46,402 bases of DNA from Candidatus Nomurabacteria bacterium GW2011_GWA1_36_15. GTDB lineage: Bacteria; Patescibacteriota; Minisyncoccia; Phycocordibacterales; UBA9973. How positions within the stretch are numbered: the stretch's first letter is position 1; every line of letters begins with the position of its first letter. The notes beneath the pieces were generated by a model that worked only from the letters and a program-made list of their open reading frames with translations, was not told the DNA's origin and ran no database searches. The position numbers and the translations under genes are program-made. Below are positions 38,064 to 46,168 of the stretch, piece by piece. The stretch covers positions 1 to 46,402 of the forward strand of contig LBRM01000015.1 of the NCBI GenBank assembly GCA_000991415.1, written 5' to 3'.

Positions 38064-38081
38064 GATTTTTGTATTTTAACC

Positions 38082-38978
38082 CTATTTAAATTTATAGTAA
38101 ACCTTATTCCCAAATCGAAGATCAATTTTAATAAGTGAAGAATATTTCGTTTTAAATTCTGTTTGCAACGGTTCCGTGAACAAAACTGACTGCAAATTTT
38201 CCACGATTTTATCAAAATTATCATTTGCTTTAAAGATTATGAATGGACCCGATTGAGCTGTAGTAGAAGAAAGAAATATTTTTATATCTCCATCATCTTG
38301 AATATAAAATATTACCGGTTTTATGCCTATTCTTTCTAATGTTTCTTTTAGTGAAATTAATTTTCCGAAATTTGCTTGATAGAAATAAAAACCTAAGGGG
38401 CCGTTTCCATCCTCGGCTGTAGCCTTATAGACGGAGCCATAGAATTTTAAATAAACTTCTCCTGAGAAATAAGGAGCTTCATCAAATATATAGCCGCCCT
38501 CATCTAGAAAATAACATTTTTCTTCATCTGGGAGTTTATTTTCTGAATTGTCTAATTTGGGTGGCACTATACCACAATATGTGTATAGTGCCGTTCGTTC
38601 TGTAACAAAAACTTCTAAATTTTTTATATTTCTATTATTTACAAAGACTTCTTTAATTCTTTTGAATTTATTTCTTAAATCAATTTCTATTTCGTGTTGA
38701 GGATAAATTATAAAATTGGTTTTCGGGAAAAACCAAAGATAATTACCGGCAATTTTTTCTTTTACTGCTTCTTCTATTGTTTTAGTTTCTACTACTTTAT
38801 TACCTGTAATTTGAATGTTATCTATATTAAGTTTTTCCCATTTGGCAAGAAAAGATAGCCCAATAAAAATTAAAAGAAATAAAAAAATTAAAAAGAATAT
38901 CTTTTTTCTTAAAATTTTACGTTTTTTCTTTTTTAAACCCGAAAGACGTGGAGAATTTAAAACACTTCGACTTTTCAT
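38082..38978 (-). CDS. ftsQ: FtsQ/DivIB-like division protein
   Basis: 298 aa. A basic cytoplasmic stretch (LKKKKRKILRKK), one transmembrane helix (IFFLIFLFLLIFIGLSFLA) and a POTRA domain (IDNIQITGNKVVETKTIEEAVKEKIAGNYLWFFP) follow the FtsQ/DivIB plan. The C-terminal beta domain is divergent. It would act in the divisome by scaffolding FtsB/FtsL. A GC-rich stretch (GSVYKATAEDGNGPLG) near residue 190 looks foreign and could be another repeat insertion. It starts one nt after serS. Confidence 0.8.
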   Translation of the reverse strand: MKSRSVLNSPRLSGLKKKKRKILRKKIFFLIFLFLLIFIGLSFLAKWEKLNIDNIQITGNKVVETKTIEEAVKEKIAGNYLWFFPKTNFIIYPQHEIEIDLRNKFKRIKEVFVNNRNIKNLEVFVTERTALYTYCGIVPPKLDNSENKLPDEEKCYFLDEGGYIFDEAPYFSGEVYLKFYGSVYKATAEDGNGPLGFYFYQANFGKLISLKETLERIGIKPVIFYIQDDGDIKIFLSSTTAQSGPFIIFKANDNFDKIVENLQSVLFTEPLQTEFKTKYSSLIKIDLRFGNKVYYKFK

Positions 38979-38979
38979 A

Positions 38980-40290
38980 CTATTTTATGAAATTCTTTCC
39001 GTTCATATATTTTTTTAGAACTTCCGGAATTTTTACTGTACCGTCAGCTTGCTGATAATTTTCTAAAATAGCAATCAATGTTCTACCCACAGCACAAATA
39101 GTAGCATCATTCATATGAACTAATTCTATCTTTCCATTAGTACGTTTAACCCTAGTATTTAATCTCCGTGATTGAAAACTTGTCATTAAATCCGCTGTGT
39201 GTGTTTCCCGGTATGCATTCTGCCCAGGCATCCAAGTATTAATGTCAATTTGACGAAAATCTGGTTTACCCATATCCCCTGTGCAAATTAAAACAACCTG
39301 ATAAGGAAGTTTAATCATTTGTAAGAAATATTCTTGAATAGCCACCAAGAATTCTTGTTCCTGAATAGAATTTTCAGGTAAACAAAAAGTTTCCATCTCC
39401 AGTTTTTCAAACTGATGCATTCGCAATATTCCTTTTGTGTCTTTTCCATAGGAGCCCGCCTCTTTTCTAAAAGCCGGAGAATAACCGACATAACGTATGG
39501 GCATTTCCTTTTCGTTCAAGATTTGATTCATATGCATAGGTCCGAGAGTATGTTCCGCGCTCCCGATAAGATACATATCATCAATTTCCAAATGGTATTT
39601 ATCCTCCTTGGGTTCAAGTCTGGCCATTTTTAAATAGATATTTGGTTTTATCATAAAGGGAGGAATGACAGGAATAAATGGTTTGGGATTTATATTTATA
39701 TTTTTTTCCTTGGCGATTTTTTCCAAAGTTTCTGTATTAGTTAAAATTTCGAGTAAAAAATTAAGTAAGGCAAACTGCAATAAAACTAAATCGCCTTTTA
39801 AATAAGTGAATCTTGCCCCAGAAACTTCTGCGGCGGTTTGGTTATCTATCATTCTGAGCTTCTCCCCTATCTCGCAATGTTCTTTAGGAGTAAAATCGAA
39901 TGTTGGTTTTTCTCCCCAGCTTCTAATCACAACATTTCCCGATTCATCTGGTCCTTCCGGCACATCGGGAGAAGTGACGTTTGGAACTTGTAACATAATC
40001 TTTTGCCACACTTCAATTGTCTTTCTTAGTTTTTCTTCTTTTTCTTTTATATCTTCTTTTACAGTACGCATTTCTTCTATAAGCTGTATTTTTAGCGCAC
40101 TATCTTGATCCCGGGAAATATCATTGGAAACTCTATTAACTTCGCTTCTTAAATCTTCTACTTCTTTTAATTCTTTCAAACGCTGATCGTCTAGCATAAT
40201 AAGCTTTTCGATATCAACATCCACACCTTTCTTTTTTGCTCCTTCTTGCACTATATTTTTATTGTCTCGGATGAATTTTATATCTAACAT
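38980..40290 (-). CDS. serS: Seryl-tRNA synthetase
   Basis: 436 aa from ATG 40290: MLDIKFIRDNKNIVQEG is the standard SerRS start, and TATAAT lies 6 nt before it, while the upstream ATG at 40332 would read through the promoter and overlap dprA. A long N-terminal coiled coil (about residues 30-100) grips the tRNA-Ser arm. Class II motifs follow: motif 2 FRKEAGSYGKDTKGILRMHQFEKLE and motif 3 with RTLIAILENYQ. NGKIELVHMNDATICAVG is the usual serine-binding end. Confidence 0.97.
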   Translation of the reverse strand: MLDIKFIRDNKNIVQEGAKKKGVDVDIEKLIMLDDQRLKELKEVEDLRSEVNRVSNDISRDQDSALKIQLIEEMRTVKEDIKEKEEKLRKTIEVWQKIMLQVPNVTSPDVPEGPDESGNVVIRSWGEKPTFDFTPKEHCEIGEKLRMIDNQTAAEVSGARFTYLKGDLVLLQFALLNFLLEILTNTETLEKIAKEKNININPKPFIPVIPPFMIKPNIYLKMARLEPKEDKYHLEIDDMYLIGSAEHTLGPMHMNQILNEKEMPIRYVGYSPAFRKEAGSYGKDTKGILRMHQFEKLEMETFCLPENSIQEQEFLVAIQEYFLQMIKLPYQVVLICTGDMGKPDFRQIDINTWMPGQNAYRETHTADLMTSFQSRRLNTRVKRTNGKIELVHMNDATICAVGRTLIAILENYQQADGTVKIPEVLKKYMNGKNFIK

Positions 40291-40296
40291 TCTTTT

Positions 40297-40325
40297 ATTA
40301 TATACAAATTTTGATATAATTACAA
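40297..40325 (-). promoter_or_regulatory. serS promoter, overlapping dprA promoter
   Basis: Minus strand TTGTAA (40325-40320), 17 nt, TATAAT (40302-40297), 6 nt to ATG 40290. Its -35 overlaps the dprA leaderless region. Confidence 0.6.
40315..40320 (+). promoter_or_regulatory. dprA -10 box
   Basis: TATAAT exactly 6 nt before GTG 40327. It abuts the -35 of serS on the other strand, so the two transcripts probably exclude each other. Confidence 0.55.
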
Positions 40326-40326
40326 A

Positions 40327-41187
40327 GTGCAAATTAGAAAACTGCCAAAAGAAAAATTTCCCGAAGCACTTTTAGAAATTCCTCAACCCCCCGAAGAACT
40401 TTGGATTATAGGCGACCTACCTAAAGATAAATTAATTTATTTATGCGTGGTCGGTTCACGGAAATTCACTTCTTATGGACGAGAAAGCTGTGAAAAAATA
40501 ATTGCTGGACTGAGAGGATATCCCATAGCCATCGTTTCTGGTTTTGCCTTGGGTATAGATACCATAGCCCATAAAAAAGCAATGCAAACGGGGCTGAAAA
40601 CCATAGTTTTTCCCGGATCGGGACTTTCCGACGAGGCGATGTATCCAAAAACAAATGTCAGGTTAATGAGAGAAGTAGTAGAAAGTGGCGGATGTTTAAT
40701 TTCGGAATTTGAACCGGATTTTAAAGCGACTCAGTGGAGTTTTCCAATGCGCAACAGATTAATGGCCGGAATTTCCAAAGCTGTCCTTATTATAGAAGCA
40801 GAAGAAAAATCTGGAACCCTGATTACTGCCCGTCTGGCTACAGAATACAACAGAGATGTATTGGTTGTACCTGGATCAGTTTTTTCTTCTAATTCCAAAG
40901 GCACTAATAAATTGATACGCCAAGGCGCGACGCCAGTAACTTGCGCAGAAGATGTACTAGAAGCTTTAGGTTTTGAAAAACCAAAAGACAAAGAAAAACA
41001 AGCAACACTATTTTCCGATTTATCTCCAGAAGAGAAAAAAGTAGTTCTATTGCTTCGCGAAGCGATGCCTCGAGATGATTTGATTCGTGCTATGGAAATG
41101 CCAACCCCAAATGCAAATGCGATTCTTTCCATAATGGAAATAAAAGAATTAATAAAAGAAGAGATGGGAGAAATTAGATTGGCCTAA
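40327..41187 (+). CDS. dprA: DNA processing protein DprA
   Basis: 286 aa with a GTG start. The Rossmann core has VGSRKFTSYGRE, IVSGFALGIDTIAHKKAM, FPGSGLSDEAMYPK, and FPMRNRLMAGISKAVLIIEAEEKSGTLITARLA, which bind single-stranded DNA and RecA. The C-terminal winged helix (about residues 235-285, AMPRDDLIRAMEMPTPNANAILSIMEIKELI) is present, while the N-terminal SAM domain of some DprA is absent. DprA protects incoming DNA in natural transformation. It lies before topA, a common arrangement. Confidence 0.95.
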   Translation: MQIRKLPKEKFPEALLEIPQPPEELWIIGDLPKDKLIYLCVVGSRKFTSYGRESCEKIIAGLRGYPIAIVSGFALGIDTIAHKKAMQTGLKTIVFPGSGLSDEAMYPKTNVRLMREVVESGGCLISEFEPDFKATQWSFPMRNRLMAGISKAVLIIEAEEKSGTLITARLATEYNRDVLVVPGSVFSSNSKGTNKLIRQGATPVTCAEDVLEALGFEKPKDKEKQATLFSDLSPEEKKVVLLLREAMPRDDLIRAMEMPTPNANAILSIMEIKELIKEEMGEIRLA

Positions 41188-41222
41188 TTTGCAAAAAAAA
41201 ACTATTTCGTGTAATACTTGAG

Positions 41223-41303
41223 ATTAGGTTCTAGTTTCTAGGTTTTAGGTTCTAGTATTTTAATTATTATCTAGCAACTAATCACTAGCATCTGGCACCT
41301 AAT
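41223..41303. repeat. Direct and inverted repeat block before topA
   Basis: TAGGTTCTAGT occurs at 41225-41235 and 41246-41256. ATTAGGT (41223-41229) is mirrored by ACCTAAT (41297-41303), and CTAG is found five times within the block. This is the whole spacer between dprA and topA; no promoter of the usual form is seen. Confidence 0.65.
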
Positions 41304-41307
41304 TTTT

Positions 41308-43479
41308 ATGAAATTACTAATTGTAGAATCGCCATCAAAAGCAAGAACTATAGAAAAATATTTAGAAGGCGCTTTCACTGTGCGTGCATCTGTTGGACAC
41401 ATTCGTGATTTACCAAAATCAAATAAAGAAGCTATAGATATAGAAGGTGGATTTATCCCGTATTATGAAATTTCTAAAGGTAAAGAAAGAGTGGTGCATG
41501 AACTTCAGTCATTAGCAGAAAAAGCAAGTGAAATACTTTTAGCTACAGACCCTGACCGCGAAGGAGAGGCTATTGCCTGGCACATCGAAGAATTATTAAA
41601 AGCAGACAAAAAAATAAAAGCGTCAACCAAACGCGTAGTTTTTTACGAAATAACCAAAGAAGCAATTCAAAAAGCATTAAAAAACCCCAGAAATATTGAT
41701 ACAGCTTTAAGAAAAGCACAGGAAGCAAGGCGCGTTTTAGATAGACTTGTTGGCTATGACCTTTCTGGACTTATTTGGAAAAAAGTACGTTATGGGCTTT
41801 CGGCAGGACGAGTACAATCTCCTGCCCTTCGTATAATAATGGAACGTGAACGAGAAATTCGCGCTTTTGTTTCAGAAAAATACTGGAAGATATTGGGTCT
41901 CTTTGAAACACTGAAAAAAGGAAAATTGACTCTTTTTTGTTCAGAAGAGCCTAGGGATGAAAAGTTAGTTGAAAAAATATTAGAAGAAGGTAAAAAAGGA
42001 AATTGGTTAGTGAAAGAAATAAAAGAATCAGAACAAAAACGAGTGCCTCGGGCCCCTTTTACTACCTCTACTTTACAACAAACTGCTAGCTCACGGCTTG
42101 GTTATTCACCTTCCAGAACAATGCATATCGCCCAAAAACTTTATGAGGCTGGGCATATCACATATATGCGAACAGACAGTACTAATTTATCCTCAGTTGC
42201 TCAAACACAGATAGTATCTTTGATTCAGAAAAAATATGGGAAAGAATATTCCCAACCGAGAATTTATAAAACTAAATCAAAAAATGCCCAAGAAGCGCAT
42301 GAAGCTATTCGTCCTACCCATATAGAGAAGGCTGATGCAAAATTATTGAAGATAAAAATAAGTGCAAACATTACTGAAAGTCCTTCAGAGTCAGAATTTC
42401 CTGATTTTTCTGCCACTGGTTCCAGAATTCTTTTTGCTGGATGGTTGCAAGTGGATAAGGGCAGTGTAGGAGAAGATATAGAATTACCAGAAGTAAAAAT
42501 TGGAGAAAAATTAAAATTACTTAATCTCATAGAAGAAGAAAAATTAACCGAACCGCCCAACAGATACAGTGAAGCAGGTTTAATAAAAGAACTTGAAGCC
42601 AGAGACATTGGCAGACCGTCCACTTACGCTTCTATCATGAAAACGTTGGAGGATCGAGAATATGTCAAAAAAGAAGGTAAAACTCTTTTCCCTACCGATG
42701 TCGGTGAAGTCGTTTCCGATTTTTTGGAAAAACATTTTGCCAATTATATTTCCGATACTTTTACTGCCGAAATGGAAGATGAGTTAGACCAAATTTCTCG
42801 GGGTGAGCGTGAATATGAAAAAACACTCCAAGATTTTTATGGACCATTTTCAAAAGATATAAAAATAAAAGAAAAGTTAGAAAAAGCGACAAATTTAGGC
42901 GAAGCGCCGGAAAATATTAAATGTCCCAAATGTGGAGGCAAAATGATTATAAAACTTTCTCGCGGAGGCAGGTTTTATTCTTGCATCAGATATCCAGATT
43001 GTGTTGGGGCTTTAAAACTTGATGGCATAGAACTGGAAGGTCCCAAGGAAACAGGAGAAAAATGTCCGAATTGTGGAGACCTGCCTCTTGCATCGGGCAA
43101 GGCGGGAAAAAAAGGAAAATTGGGAGGTGGTAGACTGATCGTGCGTGAAAGGCGTGATGGAACAGGCACTTTTATTTCCTGTTCACGATATCCAAAATGT
43201 AAATTCATAAAAAAGGATGAAACGGAAGAAGCTAAGAAAAGGACAGGTATTATTTGTCCCCTATGTAAAAAAGGTGATATTTCGGAACGACGTGGAAGAT
43301 TCGGAATATTTTATTCTTGTTCCAATTATCCTGATTGTAAATATGCCATAAAGGCAAAACCTACGGGTAAAATATGTAATAAGTGTGGCTCTTTAATGAT
43401 GCAAGGGACGAAAACTATACCTGAAAGATGTAGTAATAAATCTTGTCCCGACCATAACCCTCACAAATTAATGAAATAG
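41308..43479 (+). CDS. topA: DNA topoisomerase I
   Basis: 723 aa type IA topoisomerase. Toprim domain LLIVESPSKARTIEKYL and TDPDREGEAIAWH bind magnesium; the catalytic Tyr is in GHITYMRTDSTNLS near residue 288. EAHEAIRPTH is conserved. Four C-terminal zinc ribbons are seen: CPKCGGKM...CIRYPDC, CPNCGD...CSRYPKC, CPLCKK...CSNYPDC and CNKCG...CSNKSC. The second holds an inserted palindromic repeat (LPLASGKAGKKGKLGGG). It relaxes negative supercoils ahead of transcription. ATG 41308 lies close after repeats and has no Shine-Dalgarno sequence. Confidence 0.97.
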   Translation: MKLLIVESPSKARTIEKYLEGAFTVRASVGHIRDLPKSNKEAIDIEGGFIPYYEISKGKERVVHELQSLAEKASEILLATDPDREGEAIAWHIEELLKADKKIKASTKRVVFYEITKEAIQKALKNPRNIDTALRKAQEARRVLDRLVGYDLSGLIWKKVRYGLSAGRVQSPALRIIMEREREIRAFVSEKYWKILGLFETLKKGKLTLFCSEEPRDEKLVEKILEEGKKGNWLVKEIKESEQKRVPRAPFTTSTLQQTASSRLGYSPSRTMHIAQKLYEAGHITYMRTDSTNLSSVAQTQIVSLIQKKYGKEYSQPRIYKTKSKNAQEAHEAIRPTHIEKADAKLLKIKISANITESPSESEFPDFSATGSRILFAGWLQVDKGSVGEDIELPEVKIGEKLKLLNLIEEEKLTEPPNRYSEAGLIKELEARDIGRPSTYASIMKTLEDREYVKKEGKTLFPTDVGEVVSDFLEKHFANYISDTFTAEMEDELDQISRGEREYEKTLQDFYGPFSKDIKIKEKLEKATNLGEAPENIKCPKCGGKMIIKLSRGGRFYSCIRYPDCVGALKLDGIELEGPKETGEKCPNCGDLPLASGKAGKKGKLGGGRLIVRERRDGTGTFISCSRYPKCKFIKKDETEEAKKRTGIICPLCKKGDISERRGRFGIFYSCSNYPDCKYAIKAKPTGKICNKCGSLMMQGTKTIPERCSNKSCPDHNPHKLMK
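43080..43106 (+). repeat. Longer palindromic repeat in topA zinc region
   Basis: CCTGCC (43080-43085) pairs with GGCGGG (43101-43106) and TTGC with GCAA inside. It shares the GACCTG start and layout with the 18-bp coding palindromes and sits where TopA zinc ribbons have a short loop. Confidence 0.55.
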
Positions 43480-43509
43480 CTGAAAATACTATTTATATTG
43501 CATTCGTTA

Positions 43510-43515
43510 TATAAT
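43510..43515 (+). promoter_or_regulatory. RSH gene -10 box
   Basis: TATAAT exactly 6 nt before ATG 43522. An upstream ATG at 43498 lies ahead of the box, so it is unlikely as the start. Confidence 0.5.
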
Positions 43516-43521
43516 AGCGTC

Positions 43522-44991
43522 ATGGTAGAAATAAAAGAAATAACTGACTTAATGGCTGGAGGAATAAATAAAAAAGACGAAGAACTGATAAAGAAAGCTT
43601 ATGAGTTTGCAAAACGCGCGCATGAAGGACAAAAAAGAATGAGCGGAGAATTATATTTTGCTCACGTTTTTGAAACTGCCAAAATATTGGCTAAATTTGG
43701 AATGGATGTTCAAACCATAGTGGCTGGACTTTTGCACGACGTTTTAGAAGATACAAAAATCACTGAAGAAGAAGTAAAAAAAGAATTCGGAGAAGATATT
43801 GTTTTTTTGGTTAACGGAGTAACAAAGTTGGGAACTTTGAAATATCGCGGACATGAACGGCACGTAGAAAGTTTAAGAAAATTTTTTGTAGCCATGACGA
43901 ATGATTTACGGGTGGTTATTATAAAATTTGCCGATAGACTTCATAATTTAAATACTCTTCAATTTTTGCCAGAGGAGAAAAGGTCCAGAATAGCCATGGA
44001 ATCGATTGAAGTTTATGCTCCCTTGGCCAATCGTCTTGGCATGGGGAAACTCAAAGGAGAAATAGAAGATGCTGCCTTCCCTTTTGCATATCCAGAAGAA
44101 TATGCCCAAATAGAAAAAATAATAAAAGACAGAAAAAAACTTTACGAAAAAAATCTAGAAGAAATATATAAAGAACTTGAAAAAGAATTGAGCAAAAACA
44201 GAGTTAAGGTGGTTGAGATCAATTATCGAATGAAACATAAATATAGTTTATGGAAAAAACTCCTGAAGCGTGAAATGGATATAGAAAAAATATATGATAT
44301 AGTTGCGCTCCGTATCGTGGTGGAAAACGTGGAAGAATGTTATAAAGTCTTGGGAATAATTCATTCTATCTGGAAACCATTACCCGGCAGAATAAAAGAT
44401 TATATTGCTGTGCCTAAACCCAATGGTTATCGTTCCATTCACACCACTATTTTTACTGGCTCAGGTGGCATAGCAGAAATTCAAATAAGAACCAAGGAAA
44501 TGCACGCCGAAGCAGCTTACGGTATCGCGGCCCATTTTGCTTATAAAGAAAAACATAAAAAAAATCCCGATGAAAGATCCAAATTCAAATGGATAGAAGA
44601 ATTAAAAGATTTTAATTATGAATTAGATAAACCTCAAAAATATTTAGAACATTTAAAAACCGATTTCTTTAATGATCGCATTTTTATTTTCACTCCTAAG
44701 GGCGATGTTATCGATTTACCGGAAGATTCAAGCCCGATAGATTTTGCCTATTCCATCCACTCGGATATCGGCGATCATATTTCTGGAACAAAAGTGAACA
44801 ATAAAATAGCTCCCATTCTTTCAAAATTGAAAAACGGGGATATCGTAGAAATCATAACTAAAAAAGACGCTCATCCTTCTGGTAAATGGTTAGAATATTC
44901 AAAAACAAATATTGCAAAAAAGAATATAAGATCTTATCTGGAAAAAAATAGTCTGCTTTCCAGGCTTAAATCCCTCGGCCGTAATTCATAG
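43522..44991 (+). CDS. RelA/SpoT homologue (bifunctional (p)ppGpp synthetase/hydrolase)
   Basis: 489 aa from ATG 43522. The N-terminal HD hydrolase has YFAHVFETAKIL and LLHDVLEDT (HDxxED, near 71-77). The synthetase has YDIVALRIVV and GRIKDYIAVPKPNGYRSIHTTIF (about 290-311). A TGS domain follows (FIFTPKGDVIDLPEDSSPIDFAYSIHSDIG, about 388-450). The helical and ACT domains that complete SpoT and Rel (about 250 residues) are missing. Both catalytic domains look intact by eye. It could make and destroy ppGpp without the ribosome-sensing C-terminus. Confidence 0.94.
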   Translation: MVEIKEITDLMAGGINKKDEELIKKAYEFAKRAHEGQKRMSGELYFAHVFETAKILAKFGMDVQTIVAGLLHDVLEDTKITEEEVKKEFGEDIVFLVNGVTKLGTLKYRGHERHVESLRKFFVAMTNDLRVVIIKFADRLHNLNTLQFLPEEKRSRIAMESIEVYAPLANRLGMGKLKGEIEDAAFPFAYPEEYAQIEKIIKDRKKLYEKNLEEIYKELEKELSKNRVKVVEINYRMKHKYSLWKKLLKREMDIEKIYDIVALRIVVENVEECYKVLGIIHSIWKPLPGRIKDYIAVPKPNGYRSIHTTIFTGSGGIAEIQIRTKEMHAEAAYGIAAHFAYKEKHKKNPDERSKFKWIEELKDFNYELDKPQKYLEHLKTDFFNDRIFIFTPKGDVIDLPEDSSPIDFAYSIHSDIGDHISGTKVNNKIAPILSKLKNGDIVEIITKKDAHPSGKWLEYSKTNIAKKNIRSYLEKNSLLSRLKSLGRNS

Positions 44992-44997
44992 TTTAGT

Positions 44998-46008
44998 CTA
45001 AATACTAAAATTAGAAATATCATAAAGTTTGGAATCATCCTCCTTTATTTCATTTTTTGTCCTGTCATCTTCGCCTGCCAATGGGAAAGAAGCTGGAGTT
45101 CCTGATGAATCTTCTTCATTTTTCTGGCCAGAATTATTTTTGTTTATAAAATTCTGAAGCATTTCTTCAGGTTTTTTCTCGCTGGTTGATTTATTTATTG
45201 AATCTAAAATTGTGCGCAAATCTTCAATTGAGAAAAAATCTATTTTAATCTGTCCCCCTAATTCTTTTCTGTCTATATGAACGCGAGTGCCCAATTTATC
45301 TTGAAATTCTTCTTCTAGTTCTGTTATCTCCGGATCTGGCATAAATTCTTTTTTGCGCACGCGGTCATAAGCTATTTTCCTGGCCAACCTTTCTGCTTCA
45401 CGCACAGTTATTTTTTTGTATAAAATTTCTTTAAATAGAACCATTTGTTCTTCGGGATGATCTACCAGCATTAATATTGGTCGGGTATGACCTTCGGTGA
45501 TTTTACCTTCTGATAAAGCGCTTAATATTTCTTCGGACAAAGATAAAATACGCAAAGTATTAGAGACATATTCCCTGCTTCTGCCTATTTTTTTTGCAAT
45601 TTCATTATGAGTAAATTTGAATTCTTCCACTAAACGAGAAAAAGCGCGAGCGCGATCGACAGAATTCAAATCTTCACGTTGTAAGTTTTCTATGATTGCG
45701 AGTTCAAGCTTCATCATAGAAGTATCTCCTACCCGAATAATAACAGGCACTTGTGATACTTGAGCTAATTTAGCAGCACGCAGTCTGCGTTCTCCCGCTA
45801 TCAATTCATATTCAGTGGTAATACCGCCGTCATTTTTTTCTACTTCTACGCGAGAAACCGTCAAAGGTTGAAGCACTCCATATTGTTTTATGGAATCAGC
45901 TAAATTCTGCAAACGAGTCTCATCAAAATCTCGCCTAGGTTGATATGGATTTGGTTTTACTTTATCGGTATCAATCCAAAAAATTGAATTTGAATATAAA
46001 CTAGACAT
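44998..46008 (-). CDS. parB: Chromosome partitioning protein ParB
   Basis: 336 aa from ATG 46008. The N-terminal CTPase/ParB domain has PNPYQPRRDFDE and GERRLRAAK; ENLQREDLNSVDRA follows, then a helix-turn-helix FTHNEIAKKIGRSREYVSNTLRIL near residues 125-150, which binds parS. A long Lys/Glu linker and a C-terminal acidic tail follow; the latter carries a GC-rich insert (SSGTPASFPLAGED) that may be a repeat. No parS-like site is obvious in the window, and parA is absent. The TTG at 46011 is not needed because TAAAAT lies 6 nt before the ATG. Confidence 0.95.
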   Translation of the reverse strand: MSSLYSNSIFWIDTDKVKPNPYQPRRDFDETRLQNLADSIKQYGVLQPLTVSRVEVEKNDGGITTEYELIAGERRLRAAKLAQVSQVPVIIRVGDTSMMKLELAIIENLQREDLNSVDRARAFSRLVEEFKFTHNEIAKKIGRSREYVSNTLRILSLSEEILSALSEGKITEGHTRPILMLVDHPEEQMVLFKEILYKKITVREAERLARKIAYDRVRKKEFMPDPEITELEEEFQDKLGTRVHIDRKELGGQIKIDFFSIEDLRTILDSINKSTSEKKPEEMLQNFINKNNSGQKNEEDSSGTPASFPLAGEDDRTKNEIKEDDSKLYDISNFSI

Positions 46009-46014
46009 CAATTC

Positions 46015-46023
46015 ATTTTAGCA
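46015..46023 (-). promoter_or_regulatory. parB extended -10 promoter
   Basis: Minus strand TGCTAAAAT (46023-46015), an extended -10, 6 nt to ATG 46008. Confidence 0.55.
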
Positions 46024-46081
46024 TATTTTTCTAAAATAAAAAATTGATTTTAAATGAAAATTCAAGTAATATTTAGAAACT

Positions 46082-46168
46082 GCCCAGGTGGCGGAATTGG
46101 TAGACGCGATAGACTCAAAATCTATTGATGGCAACATCATGAGAGTTCGATTCTCTCCCTGGGCACCA
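46082..46168 (+). tRNA. tRNA-Leu (CAA)
   Basis: GCCCAGG (46082-46088) pairs with CCTGGGC (46158-46164), then A and CCA are encoded. The anticodon loop is CTCAAAA, giving CAA. A long variable arm (TGATGGCAACATCA) confirms the class II tRNA-Leu form. Its 3' half is overlapped by a probable recombinase gene on the other strand. Confidence 0.95.

Noticed and set aside
41223-41303. Repeat block considered as a short CRISPR array
   Set aside because: Units are 11 bp, unevenly spaced and partly inverted; there are no spacer-like unique segments and no cas genes in the window.
44992-45009. TTTAGT/ACTAAA hairpin between RSH and parB
   Set aside because: Only six A-T-rich pairs and no T-run; chance is likely.
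45060-45130. GC-rich stretch in the parB linker as another copy of the aspS element
   Set aside because: It shares composition and a few short words (CTTCGCC) but does not align over a useful length with either copy.
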